A stretch of DNA of 64,000 bases from Streptomyces sp. TS71-3 (GCF_018327685.1 NZ_BNEL01000003.1:1550001-1614000); one strand, 5' to 3'; counted from the stretch's first letter, positions 17,641 to 26,489 are shown. The notes: generated by a model not told the origin, from the letters alone. Program-made: numbers and translations.

Positions 17641-18864
17641 TCATACCGAAATTGGTATTGACTCCGACACCTGATCCGATGCGACCGCTCTGGCTCTGAT
17701 GGCCCGGTGCGCCAGCACGGACGCGATGGCGAGGAACGCCGCCGCGAGAACGAGCACCGCCCCCGGCCCGAGTGCCTCCGCGACCACACTGCCGATCGCC
17801 GCCCCGACCGCTCCGCCCAAGGCCATGAAGGAACTGATCCACGACAGGGTCTCCGCAGCCATGTTCGCCGGAGTCAGCTCGCCGGCTGTCGACCACAGGG
17901 CGACGAAACTGGGCCCCAGCGCGAGGCCCATGAGCGCCCCGGCCACGACCAGGAAGACCGTCCAGGCGAAGCTGGCCGCCGCCACCAGCAGGCTCCCCGC
18001 GCACAGCACGGCCAGCGTGACAGGCAACGTGGCCTTGGCCGACCACCGCGCCGGCAATGCTCCCAGCGTGAGGCCCCCCGCCACACTGCCCACCGACATG
18101 CAGCTGAGGAGCACTCCACTCATCAGCGGTGCGCCGTGCTGCTGCGCCCAGGCGGGAAAGGCCAACTCGATCGCGCGGACCGCGAGGAAGAAGGACATCG
18201 CCGCCGCCATGATCCTGCGCAGCACACCGTTGCGCAGCGGGCCCAGCCAGTGGCCCTCGGCGGACTGCGGCGGCCGGTGCGGGTGCGGCACCCTGCGGGT
18301 GAGCAGCAGGAGGGTCGCGATGGTGCCCAGCAGCGCGGAGGCGGCCAGGCCGGCCCAGGGCGCCACAACCACGACCAGGAAGGCCGCGACGGTCGGACCC
18401 ACGATGAACCCGAGGTCGGCCAGCATCGTGTCCAGCGACAGGATGGTTGTCCGGAGCGAGCCGGTGGTCATCTCCTGCCACATCAGCCGGGTCACGATCT
18501 GAATGGGCGGGGCCGACACCCCCGCGACGAACGCGACAACCAATGTGGCGGCGAACGGCCCGTGCGCGCTCTCGTTCAGCACCAGGACGGTCAGCGCGAA
18601 CAGATACGCCACGAGCGCCGGCCCCATCCCCCGGGTATAGCCGTGGCGGTCCATGAGCCTGCCCCTCAGCGGGAGGGTGGCTCCGGCCAGCGCGGACACC
18701 GAGACGACAATGGCCGCCTGGCCGAGGCCCCGGTAATGTGCGACCCCGAGCAGCAGAGCGAGCGAGAAGATTCCAGGCTTGAGCTTGCCGGCGACGGCCG
18801 CGAGCAGTGAGGCCCCGAATTTCGGCAGGGAGAAGAGCTCCCGATACGAGGACAAGAACTTCAT
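17641..18864 (-). CDS. MFS transporter (likely product exporter)
   Basis: 407 aa from ATG 18864 (MKFLSSYRELFSLPKFG). About 12 hydrophobic segments; the loop between TM2 and TM3 contains RGRLMDRHGYTRG, the MFS_1 motif A region. An Asp-containing helix (SLDTMLADLGFIVGPTVAAFLV) resembles motif C of drug:proton antiporters. It begins 5 bp after the ATP-grasp 2 stop and ends 13 bp before ATP-grasp 1, so it is part of the operon. Likely role: efflux of the metabolite and self-protection. Confidence 0.92.
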   Translation of the reverse strand: MKFLSSYRELFSLPKFGASLLAAVAGKLKPGIFSLALLLGVAHYRGLGQAAIVVSVSALAGATLPLRGRLMDRHGYTRGMGPALVAYLFALTVLVLNESAHGPFAATLVVAFVAGVSAPPIQIVTRLMWQEMTTGSLRTTILSLDTMLADLGFIVGPTVAAFLVVVVAPWAGLAASALLGTIATLLLLTRRVPHPHRPPQSAEGHWLGPLRNGVLRRIMAAAMSFFLAVRAIELAFPAWAQQHGAPLMSGVLLSCMSVGSVAGGLTLGALPARWSAKATLPVTLAVLCAGSLLVAAASFAWTVFLVVAGALMGLALGPSFVALWSTAGELTPANMAAETLSWISSFMALGGAVGAAIGSVVAEALGPGAVLVLAAAFLAIASVLAHRAIRARAVASDQVSESIPISV

Positions 18865-18869
18865 CGGGA

Positions 18870-20123
18870 TCAGCGGACCGGTTCCATCACTAGTTCCACG
18901 GTGTCGCGGACCGCGGCCAGTCGCTGGAGCAGCTCCTGGTAGTCCGGCGCGGAGACACTCACCTTGACCGGAATGGTCCGTATGCTGTCGGTCGTCGGCA
19001 CGATGTCGCCCGCCTTGTACTCCACCACCACCTTGTCCACGCCGGGCAGCAGCTCCACCTTGTCCAGCCCGTGGATCTCCACCAGACGACCGGCCGGCCC
19101 GTCGTTGCGAATGGCGTTGGCGCCGCAGAAGCCGTCGAGTTTCACCGGCGCGGTCGCGATCTTCGGCACCTCGCCCAGCCGGCAGGCCAGTGCCTGGCGA
19201 TGCGGGTCGAGATCGCTGTGCGCGATCCACGCGTCGATCATGGGGTAGGCGGGCAGGCGAGCGCCCAGTTCGATGAGGCAGGCCTCGCCGGCCGAGATCT
19301 TGATCTCGGTGTGACTGGGACCGATACGCACGCCGAACGTGTCGAGCACCAGCCGCACGTAGTCCACGGCGGTCTGCCAGTCCGGGTCGTCCGGGGGGAT
19401 CTGCGCCCAGTCCCAGTAAGGGAACGAGTAATCCCGGTCGTCGGGCTGCCGGTATTCCCAGATGTCCACGACGTGGTGCGCGCCGTCGTGCGAGAAGAAG
19501 TTCACGCCCAGCTCACGGCCGCGCACGTACTGCTCGACCAACCAGGCCTGGACGGGCCGTCCGAAGTGGTCGGTCCGGTGCAGGGCCGAGAGGTCCTCGG
19601 CGTCCTGGGGCCGGCTCAGCAGCCGAGTGCCGTGCGACGCGGCACCGGTCGTCTGCTTGACGAAGGCGGGAAAGCCCACGACGTCCGCGGCACGGGCGAT
19701 GCCGGTCGCGTCCTCGACGAGTACGTATCGGGGAATACGGACCCCCGCCTGTGCAGCGATCTCCCGCATCAGGAACTTGTCCCGGCGGGCGAGGGCGAGC
19801 CGCGCGCCGTTGCCGGGCAGACCGAACTCTTCAGCGAGCGTGTCCGCCTTGTCGACGGCGACGTCGAAGCCGGGCACCACCGCGCGGATGTCGGCGCCCA
19901 ACTCGGCGAGTCCCGCCCGGATCTCGCCGAGTTCCGCGGCGTAGATGCTGACCGTGTCACCCACCGTGTGGTCCGGCCACCGGGTTTGGACGTGCTCGCG
20001 GGGCATCGTGTACACGGAGACCACGGCCATTCCGCGCTCGGCCACCTGGAATTTGAAACCGATGCTCGCGCCGACGGGGTCCATGAGCACGACGGCAGGT
20101 GTTCCGATGAGTGAGCTGGTCAT
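18870..20123 (-). CDS. ATP-grasp ligase 2
   Basis: 417 aa from ATG 20123, preceded by AAGGAA. N-terminal part about 1-110, then ATP-grasp fold: LARRDKFLMREIAAQAGVRIPRY, KQTTGAASHGTRLL (ATP-binding Lys and Gly-rich loop), WLVEQYVRGRELGVNFFSHDG, and metal-binding IEIK-like HTEIKISAGEACLIELGARLP. It shares IWEYR-P-RDY and PTTxxxxxIPV blocks with ligase 3 (26490-27776), so these two are paralogues. They resemble L-amino-acid ligases of the BacD type. It should form an amide or peptide bond in the product. Confidence 0.92.
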   Translation of the reverse strand: MTSSLIGTPAVVLMDPVGASIGFKFQVAERGMAVVSVYTMPREHVQTRWPDHTVGDTVSIYAAELGEIRAGLAELGADIRAVVPGFDVAVDKADTLAEEFGLPGNGARLALARRDKFLMREIAAQAGVRIPRYVLVEDATGIARAADVVGFPAFVKQTTGAASHGTRLLSRPQDAEDLSALHRTDHFGRPVQAWLVEQYVRGRELGVNFFSHDGAHHVVDIWEYRQPDDRDYSFPYWDWAQIPPDDPDWQTAVDYVRLVLDTFGVRIGPSHTEIKISAGEACLIELGARLPAYPMIDAWIAHSDLDPHRQALACRLGEVPKIATAPVKLDGFCGANAIRNDGPAGRLVEIHGLDKVELLPGVDKVVVEYKAGDIVPTTDSIRTIPVKVSVSAPDYQELLQRLAAVRDTVELVMEPVR

Positions 20124-20197
20124 GAATGTTCCTTGGGGTTTCTGGTCCGGACCGGGCCGTGTGCGTGGCTCCGCCACTGGCCGTCGGCGTTGTCGGC

Positions 20198-21112
20198 TCA
20201 CATCGAGGAGCCCGTCGTGTCCTCCGTGCCGGCCTCGTGTGAGAAATATCCGGTGGACGACTTCGTTCCGTCGCTCACGTGGGAGCCTTCCTGCACCTGG
20301 TACAGGGAGTTGAACTCCGCCGCCGCAATCGGGAGTCGCCACAGGCCGGCCTCGCTGCGAACGGTCCTTGCCAGACTGCCGCGCACGAGCTTTGCCGTCG
20401 GCTCGTTGTGCGCGGCGTGTGGACCGTAGTAGACGGGAAGGGCGTCGGCCGCGCGGTAGGACGGGATGAAGACACGGCGGTACATGTCCGAGAGGTTCTT
20501 CTCCGACGAGTGCAGGAGAAGGGGGTGGATGAACACGACCGATCCCGCGACCCCCTCGCAGTCGATGATCGCCGAGTCGTCCAGGCCCACGTCCGCGGGC
20601 GACGAGACCTTCCCCACGAAATGGCCCTCCGACTCGTGGTCGACAAGGCCGTGCCGGTGTGAACCGGCCACTACCCGCAGACAGGCGTTTTCCCGAGTCG
20701 CGTCGTCGAGGTAGATCAGCGAGGCGACCAGATCGGTGTTCGTGTGGGGGTAGTACGCGAAGTCCTGGTGCCACTCGACGACGCTGCCCACGCGCGGCGG
20801 CTTCACATTGAGCTTCGAGTACTGAAGCACGATGTCGGGACCGATCAGCTGTTCCACCGCGTCGAGGAGCCGAGTGTCCTCCGCGATGCCGGCGAAGAGC
20901 TCGTCCCGCGAGGTCGGAGCCCAGATACGGCGAGCCTTTGAGCCGTCTTCCGGCTCTGCCTCGGCCACGCTGGCGAGGTTGGCGGAGGAGAGCAGGCCGT
21001 CGACGACGGATCGCGCCTTCTCGACCAGCTCGTCTTCAAATATCCCGTCAACGACGCAGAACCCGTTCTCACGGTAGAAATCAACCTGACTCTGGCTCAG
21101 GATGCTGTCCAT
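20198..21112 (-). CDS. Phytanoyl-CoA dioxygenase (PhyH)-family oxygenase
   Basis: 304 aa from ATG 21112 (MDSILSQSQVDFYRENGFCVVDG), which has GGAAGGG 7 nt upstream; a longer start at 21130 lacks a ribosome site. The iron facial triad is visible: HxD in VEWHQDFAYY and the distal His in VFIHPLLLHSSEKN, with an Arg in YRRVFIPSYR that could bind 2-oxoglutarate. Family members hydroxylate or halogenate small molecules and free or tethered amino acids. First gene of the leftward four-gene operon, divergent from the glutamate mutase unit. Confidence 0.9.
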   Translation of the reverse strand: MDSILSQSQVDFYRENGFCVVDGIFEDELVEKARSVVDGLLSSANLASVAEAEPEDGSKARRIWAPTSRDELFAGIAEDTRLLDAVEQLIGPDIVLQYSKLNVKPPRVGSVVEWHQDFAYYPHTNTDLVASLIYLDDATRENACLRVVAGSHRHGLVDHESEGHFVGKVSSPADVGLDDSAIIDCEGVAGSVVFIHPLLLHSSEKNLSDMYRRVFIPSYRAADALPVYYGPHAAHNEPTAKLVRGSLARTVRSEAGLWRLPIAAAEFNSLYQVQEGSHVSDGTKSSTGYFSHEAGTEDTTGSSM

Positions 21113-21246
21113 CGAATAACCCTTCCGCATAGTAACGTGGTAGCTACCGCAGATTCTTACGGTCTAATTCGTACACGTTGCCCGGCACGTGCCGCAAGAC
21201 ATACCTCGCCATCCGGAGAGGCAGTTGAGCCACTTAATGTGCGCTT

Positions 21247-21376
21247 TTCTGCCGCGCTTCTGCCGGGCTTCTGCCGCTGACGGATGTGCACTTCTTGGCT
21301 AGTGTCGACGCAACACTTGCCCCGTACTTCTCCGCTTGAGGTATCCAATGTCAGTGACATCGCCGATGGTCGCGTT
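21247..21376 (+). promoter_or_regulatory. Duplicated promoter/leader, copy 1, with three 11-bp-spaced TTCTGCCG repeats
   Basis: TTCTGCCG occurs at 21247, 21258 and 21269, exactly 11 bp apart, followed 23 bp later by a candidate -10 (TAGTGT, 21300-21305). From 21258 to 21376 the sequence aligns without gaps to 25273-25391 (about 80% identity by eye), including the ribosome site and first codons of the aldolase gene. Same-face direct repeats of this kind are typical of activator sites upstream of Streptomyces pathway promoters. Confidence 0.65.
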
Positions 21377-21440
21377 TCTGTTGCGTCGCCAAGACGGCCT
21401 CGCGGGTCTCCACTCAGCGCCTCATGGAACTGACGGATGA
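21348..21440 (+). CDS. Short leader ORF resembling the aldolase N-terminus
   Basis: 30 codons, ATG to TGA, behind TTGAGGT. It begins MSVTSPMVA, almost the same as the aldolase start MSETSPMVA at 25363, then diverges. I read it as a vestige carried along when the aldolase promoter and start were duplicated to serve the glutamate mutase gene, whose own ATG lies 169 bp after this stop. It could also act as a translated leader. It does not look like a functional enzyme fragment. Confidence 0.4.
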   Translation: MSVTSPMVAFLLRRQDGLAGLHSAPHGTDG

Positions 21441-21609
21441 GTTCCGACCCGACAACAGGGACGACCGCACACCCGCAGGTGGTTGGTTCAAAGGGGCCTG
21501 GATTCCTCACTGCTACCTGTCGCCGAGCACGCGTGACGCACTGGTATGGCCCGGGTGCGGCAATCGGAACTGCCGCACCCGGGCAGCCGAAAGGTAACGG
21601 AGAAAAGCA
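21441..21609. other. Untranslated region before the glutamate mutase gene
   Basis: No gene. The last part has GGAGAA as the ribosome site and a GC-rich inverted segment: GGTGCGGCA-like and TGCCGCACC stretches at about 21550-21580 could pair and form a stem in the leader. Confidence 0.35.
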
Positions 21610-23529
21610 ATGAGATTGCCGATGCCAAGGTCGATCGTACTCGGCGGGATTGGCGCCGACGCTCATTCGGTGGGTCTCACGCTGCTGAAACACGCCATCA
21701 GCGAGGCAGGCCATGCGGTCCACTTCATGGGCACGCAGAACAACCTCGACGACTTTTTCAGGCACGCGGTCGACGCGGATGTCGTGATGATCTCCTGCAT
21801 GGACGGTCACCTGCGCCACTATCTGAAGGAATTTCCGGACCTGCTACTCAGGTATCCCGACATCGATGCGATCTGGTATGCCGGCGGAAATCTCGACGTG
21901 GGCAGTGCCGAACGGATACGCGGTGAAGCGCGCCGCCTGGGCTTTCGACGGGTCTTTCCGACGTACGTCGATATTCCGACGGTTCTCTCGGTCCTGGCCG
22001 AGGATCTCCTGACCAGGCGTCCTGGGGTACGCGGCAAACCCGCTGCTCCCCCCTGGCCCACCCAGCCGGGCACGGCACCGCCCGACCAGCGGCTGACCGT
22101 GGTCGACCTGCAACGGCAGCGACCCGCGGTTCTGGAATCCTGGCCGACCGGGGCGCGTGCGAGGGACCTGGCGGACAACGCGACGTTTCTCCTCCGGCAG
22201 CCGTCGTTCGCCGGGGCGCATGTGCCGCGGCTCCGGGCGGGACGACCGTTCCTGGTGCAGCCGCGTTCAGGCGTGGCGCTCGCCGCCGAGCAGCGCGCGG
22301 CATTCGGGGCCCTGCGTCGGGCCGGCGCGGACGTGATGTCCTACCAGATCGATTCGCTTACCAGAAACAACGACTACCAGAAGGCCGGTGAAGGGATCGC
22401 GGAGAGCCGGGAACGTGGTGCCTCCACGCTCAACGGATTTCCCATGGTAAATCACGGGGTCGACATTCTCCGGCAGTTGATCGCTGAGGTGCGGACGCCG
22501 CTACAGACCCGCCACAGCACACGCGACCCACGACTCCTCTGCGAGATTTCGTCTGCCGGTGGCGTCACCGGTTTCGAGGGTGGCGCGATCACGTACAACA
22601 TCCCATACTTCAAGGACTACTCGCTCGCCCAGTCGCTCAGAAGGTGGCAGTACGTCGATCGTCTGGTCGGCTTCTATCACGAGAAGTTCGGCGTGGTCAT
22701 CGACCGTGAGTTCTTCGGAACCCTCACCGCGGTCCTGGTCCCACCAAGTCTGGCGATCGTCGTCAATCTGATCGAGGCGATGCTGGCGGCCGGCCAGGGC
22801 GTGAGTTCCGTTTCACTCGGATACGCCGAACAGGGCAATCGATCCCAGGACATCGCGGCAATCAGGGTCCTGCGCGAACTGGGCCAGAAGTATCTGGCCA
22901 ACCTGGGATACCCGGGAATCCAGGTCAACATCGTCTTCCACCAGCACATGGCGGCATTTCCACAGGACCGGGCGCGGGCGACGCAGTTGATCGTGGCCTC
23001 GGCCGCCACCGGCCGGCTGTCGGGGGCTTCACGGCTGATCGTCAAGACACCGGTCGAGGCGACCACCATTCCGTCGGTGTCCGACAACCAGGAGGGCCTG
23101 CGCCTCAGCCGGCTGGGCGCGAGTGAGGCGAACGGCATGGAGGTGGACGAGCGAACGGTACGCGAGGAGGCCACCATCCTGCGGGCGGAGGTGGATCAGA
23201 TCCTTGAGAGTGTCCTGGTGGCCGGCGGCGGCAGCCTCACGGACGGCGTGGTGAAGGCTTTCGCGCGTGGTTATCTGGACGTTCCGTTCTCGCCCAGCGT
23301 CTACAACCGTGGCGAGGTGCTGACGGCTCGGGACGTTCAGGGCGCGGTGCGGTACCTGAACACTGGTCAGCTCAGGTTGAGCGCCGATGTCATCGACTTC
23401 CATCGGAGCCGGATGAGCGAACGTCGCAGGACCGAGGAACCACCTGTGCGAAGCGACTGGCAGCTTGTCGAACGCGATGTACTGCGAATACCAAGGGGTC
23501 ACTATCGAAGGTGGCCGCTTGACGCGTGA
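21610..23529 (+). CDS. Fused B12-dependent glutamate (methylaspartate) mutase
   Basis: 639 aa joining what are usually two proteins. Residues 1-135 form a GlmS-like B12-binding domain with the cobalamin motif DxHxxG in GIGADAHSVG. Residues about 175-620 are GlmE-like: NGFPMVNHGV, TRHSTRDPRLL, FEGGAITYNIPYFKDYSL, WQYVDRLVGFYHEKFG and SLGYAEQGNRSQDIAAIR. The reaction converts L-glutamate to (2S,3S)-3-methylaspartate, an amino acid used in nikkomycin-type and lipopeptide products. The two domains are joined by a Pro-rich linker (about 138-165). The promoter is the copy-1 repeat region. It likely supplies a methylaspartate unit for ligation. Confidence 0.93.
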   Translation: MRLPMPRSIVLGGIGADAHSVGLTLLKHAISEAGHAVHFMGTQNNLDDFFRHAVDADVVMISCMDGHLRHYLKEFPDLLLRYPDIDAIWYAGGNLDVGSAERIRGEARRLGFRRVFPTYVDIPTVLSVLAEDLLTRRPGVRGKPAAPPWPTQPGTAPPDQRLTVVDLQRQRPAVLESWPTGARARDLADNATFLLRQPSFAGAHVPRLRAGRPFLVQPRSGVALAAEQRAAFGALRRAGADVMSYQIDSLTRNNDYQKAGEGIAESRERGASTLNGFPMVNHGVDILRQLIAEVRTPLQTRHSTRDPRLLCEISSAGGVTGFEGGAITYNIPYFKDYSLAQSLRRWQYVDRLVGFYHEKFGVVIDREFFGTLTAVLVPPSLAIVVNLIEAMLAAGQGVSSVSLGYAEQGNRSQDIAAIRVLRELGQKYLANLGYPGIQVNIVFHQHMAAFPQDRARATQLIVASAATGRLSGASRLIVKTPVEATTIPSVSDNQEGLRLSRLGASEANGMEVDERTVREEATILRAEVDQILESVLVAGGGSLTDGVVKAFARGYLDVPFSPSVYNRGEVLTARDVQGAVRYLNTGQLRLSADVIDFHRSRMSERRRTEEPPVRSDWQLVERDVLRIPRGHYRRWPLDA

Positions 23530-23634
23530 GCGTTATTCAGTCGTGCCATGGCGAACAGGGACTGTGGGCGGTCCGAGCCCGCAGGACCCCGGAACCAACC
23601 GGGCCTCGACCCGTCACAGAAATGGATAGTCAAG

Positions 23635-24522
23635 ATGGCAAAGAAATTCACGATCCCCGAATTCACGATCCCGAGCTCCATGGCCTCGGGGCTGTTGGGG
23701 CGGGACATAGCCGCGGATACACCTCTGGACAAATGGCCGGAAGATCCGTTCCGGACGACCAGCGTTGAGATCAAGGCACTGGGTGGCGAGATGCTGGCAG
23801 CGATCCGCGGGGACGCGGGGGGCGCCATCGTGCGGGTCGACCCGGAGGGGCTCAGCGACCACGAAGTCTGCACGCTGTACTGGAACCTCTTCACGACGCT
23901 TTTCCGTCCGGTCCCGCAGTACAGCTCCGGCGAACTCATCTATCCCGTTGAGGTCAAGGCCGGAGCCGCGGAGACCAGTCACTACTCGAGTTCGAACAAG
24001 GCGGGCAACTATCACACCGATGGCACCTTGCTGCCGGAGCTGCCCGACGTTGCATTCCTGTTCGGCTTGTCCGCGGCGAGGGGTGGGGAGACGCTGCTGA
24101 TGGACGTCAACAACCTGGTCCAGCAGCTTACCCGGATCAACCCGGCACACGTCGCCGAACTGAGCCGACCCGTGCCCTTCGACGTGAAGGACCAGATCGC
24201 GGGAATCCGAATCAAACGGCAGCCCGTGCTCAAGCGCACAGCGGACGGCTACGAGCTGCGTTATGTCCGCATGTACATTGAGCAGGCGTTTGCGGCTGAG
24301 GACATGCCGGTGCCGGCAGAGCTTCTCGCGGCCATGGACGATTTCGACGAGGTCTCTTCTGCTGCGGCGGGAGACGCGGAGGCCGTGCTGCTCGAGCGTG
24401 GCGTCGGCCTGCTGTGGGACAACCGGCGGATGCTCCACGGCCGCCGACCTTTCCAGGAAACCACCTCCAATCGTAGGCTGCGCCGAATTTATGGGGTCCA
24501 GGACGACGGGCGAGCCAATTAA
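23635..24522 (+). CDS. TauD/clavaminate synthase-like Fe(II)/2-oxoglutarate oxygenase
   Basis: 295 aa from ATG 23635 (MAKKFTIPEFTIPSS). A longer frame from 23548 is possible, but neither start has a strong ribosome site. Iron ligands: HTD in NYHTDGTLL and the distal His in RRMLHGRRPF; the 2OG-binding Arg lies in NRRLRRIYG. The family hydroxylates amino acids and peptides at beta positions. It is immediately downstream of the glutamate mutase, so hydroxylation of 3-methylaspartate or a conjugate is a reasonable guess. It is followed by the cyclase-family gene 54 bp later. Confidence 0.9.
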   Translation: MAKKFTIPEFTIPSSMASGLLGRDIAADTPLDKWPEDPFRTTSVEIKALGGEMLAAIRGDAGGAIVRVDPEGLSDHEVCTLYWNLFTTLFRPVPQYSSGELIYPVEVKAGAAETSHYSSSNKAGNYHTDGTLLPELPDVAFLFGLSAARGGETLLMDVNNLVQQLTRINPAHVAELSRPVPFDVKDQIAGIRIKRQPVLKRTADGYELRYVRMYIEQAFAAEDMPVPAELLAAMDDFDEVSSAAAGDAEAVLLERGVGLLWDNRRMLHGRRPFQETTSNRRLRRIYGVQDDGRAN

Positions 24523-24576
24523 TCGGGGCAAGCCCACGCACGACATGATCCGAGAACGTGAAGGATGGAGCACCGC

Positions 24577-25227
24577 ATGCTGCCCACAGTCGATCTCTCC
24601 CACCCGCTGGAACCGGGCATGCCGCACGCGCGTACGGTCCCGGCCCCCGAATTCAAATCCACCAGCACATGGGCGGAACACCGGATGCGGGTCATGCGAC
24701 TGGACATGCCGACCCACATCGGCACCCACCTGGACGCGCCCTCGCACTTCGTCGAGGACGGTGCCACGGTCGACCAGTTGCCGCTGTCGACGCTGGTCGG
24801 TCCGGCCTACTGCCTCCAGGTACTGCGAGACGGCCCCGACCCGATCACGGCAGCGGACCTGAAGTCCGCCGTTGACCTCGAACCCGGTGACGCACTGCTG
24901 ATCCGCACCGGCTGGGACGACCGCTACGCCGAACCGGCTTACGTGGACGGGCACCCGTACCTCGCGGTCGACGCCGCCGAATGGGCTGTGGCCACAGGGC
25001 TTCGGCTCATCGGCATGGACACGATGAGCCCTGATCTGCCGATGAGCATGCGTCCGCCGAACTTCCCCTACGACGTACACCGCACGTTGCTGGGCGCCGG
25101 CACGCCGATCCTGGAGAACCTCGTGCTGCGGGAGATCCCGGACCGGTGGTGCACGCTGTTCATCGGCGTGCTCAATGTCCTCGGCGGTGACGGCGCACCC
25201 GCGCGGGCACTGGCCATGTTGGACTGA
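24577..25227 (+). CDS. Cyclase-family metal hydrolase (kynurenine formamidase fold)
   Basis: 216 aa from ATG 24577, preceded by GGAG with a 6-nt gap; ATG 24565 is the alternative. The PF04199 metal-binding signature HIGTHLDAPSHF appears at about residues 50-62, with IRTGWDDRY and LIGMDTMSPDLP further on. Members hydrolyse amides or formamides (for example N-formylkynurenine) or close and open rings. In this cluster it could remove a formyl group or cyclise an intermediate. Same transcription unit as the glutamate mutase and TauD genes. Confidence 0.88.
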   Translation: MLPTVDLSHPLEPGMPHARTVPAPEFKSTSTWAEHRMRVMRLDMPTHIGTHLDAPSHFVEDGATVDQLPLSTLVGPAYCLQVLRDGPDPITAADLKSAVDLEPGDALLIRTGWDDRYAEPAYVDGHPYLAVDAAEWAVATGLRLIGMDTMSPDLPMSMRPPNFPYDVHRTLLGAGTPILENLVLREIPDRWCTLFIGVLNVLGGDGAPARALAMLD

Positions 25228-25272
25228 AAGACAGGGCTGCCCAGAGGCAGTCGGGCCTGCCCATGCGCGCCT

Positions 25273-25391
25273 TTCTGCCGGGCTTCTGCCGCCGGTGGGT
25301 GTGCGTTTCTCGGCTAATGTCAATACCGCGCATTCCCCATTCTTCTCTGCTTGAGGTGTTCAATGTCAGAGACATCGCCGATGGTCGCCGT
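25273..25391 (+). promoter_or_regulatory. Duplicated promoter/leader, copy 2, with two 11-bp-spaced TTCTGCCG repeats
   Basis: TTCTGCCG at 25273 and 25284, then 23 bp to TAATGT (25315-25320), the same geometry as copy 1. It ends in GAGGTG and the ATG of the aldolase gene at 25363. The shared spacing to the -10 in both copies argues for a conserved activator site rather than chance similarity. Confidence 0.65.
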
Positions 25392-26397
25392 GGACGGGCG
25401 ATCATCCAGTGTCGAAATCCTGGACTGCACGCTCCGTGATGGTAGTTACGCCGTGGACTTCAAGTTCACCGAAAGCACGATCAGGAGAGTGCTGACCGGT
25501 CTTGAAGGATCAGGTGTTCGGTTCGTCGAGCTGGGCCACGGAATGGGCCTCAACGCCGCCGACCGCACGTCTCATCCAAGCCGTGTTTCCGACGTACGGT
25601 GCTTCAGCATCGCTTCCGAGACGCTGACGAGCGCGAGTTGGGGGATGTTCTGCATCCCGGGAATCGCCGAGCTGGATCATCTCCGACAGGCCGTGGCCGC
25701 CGGCATGCAGTTCGTCCGAGTCGGAGTGGATATCACTGCCGTCGCACCGGCCGAGGCCTTCATCGCCCTCGCCAAGGACCTCGGCATCACGGCGTTCGCC
25801 AACCTCATGAAGACGAACGTGCTCGGCTCCGACGGTGTCACGGATGCGGTCCGGCAGTGCGCGGAGTACGGCGCCGATACGGTCTACCTCGTCGATTCGG
25901 TGGGCGGTTACCTGCCGTCGGATGTCACCGAGTTGTTCGAGAAGGTCGGTCAGTCGGTGACGATTCCGCTCGGCTACCACGGACACGACAACCTGACCCT
26001 GGCCAACGCCAACTCGCTCGCGGCAGTGATGAGCGGAGCACGGTTCGTCGACACGACGCTCGACGGCATCGGCCGCGGAGCCGGCAACACCGTCACCGAG
26101 ACGTTCGCAGCGACCCTTCACGCCTGGGGCCATCGCAACACGTACGACTTCCGGGCCCTCGCGGAGCTGAGCGAGTCCGCCATCCGCCCGTTGGAGCGAC
26201 TGCACGACGACCGCACGTACCAGCTCGTCGGCGGCCTCACTCGAACTCACTCCAGCTTCTTCCCGCTGATCAGCAGGTGCGCGAAGACCGCGAACGTCGA
26301 TGTCTTCGAGTTGATGGCCGCAGTCGCCGAAATCGACCGGGTCCACCCCGGAGAGGACATGGTGCTGGCGGCCGCCAACGCCATGGCCGCGCGCTAG
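25363..26397 (+). CDS. 4-hydroxy-2-oxovalerate aldolase-like protein (DmpG/MhpE, HMGL-like)
   Basis: 344 aa from ATG 25363. TIM-barrel HMGL-like domain over almost the whole length: LDCTLRDGSYAVDFKF (metal-binding Asp), FVRVGVDITAV, VYLVDSVGGYLP, GYHGHDNLTLANANSLAA (metal-binding His pair) and DTTLDGIGRGAGNT. The C-terminal communication domain resembles MhpE, but no acylating aldehyde dehydrogenase (MhpF) gene is present. It could join pyruvate to an aldehyde. Together with the FAH-fold protein and the class III aminotransferase it could make a 4-hydroxy amino or oxo acid. Expressed from the copy-2 leader. Confidence 0.9.
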   Translation: MSETSPMVAVDGRSSSVEILDCTLRDGSYAVDFKFTESTIRRVLTGLEGSGVRFVELGHGMGLNAADRTSHPSRVSDVRCFSIASETLTSASWGMFCIPGIAELDHLRQAVAAGMQFVRVGVDITAVAPAEAFIALAKDLGITAFANLMKTNVLGSDGVTDAVRQCAEYGADTVYLVDSVGGYLPSDVTELFEKVGQSVTIPLGYHGHDNLTLANANSLAAVMSGARFVDTTLDGIGRGAGNTVTETFAATLHAWGHRNTYDFRALAELSESAIRPLERLHDDRTYQLVGGLTRTHSSFFPLISRCAKTANVDVFELMAAVAEIDRVHPGEDMVLAAANAMAAR

Positions 26398-26489
26398 CGG
26401 CGTCGCTACGGGTGTGGGTGACGCCGTGCTCGGAGCCGCTCGCCGTCGCCCGCCCCCGATGATTCGCATCCCCGGCCTGAGGAGATTCT

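Noticed and set aside
21247..21276. CRISPR-like array
   Set aside because: Three 8-bp units at 11-bp spacing are far too short; no cas genes are present.
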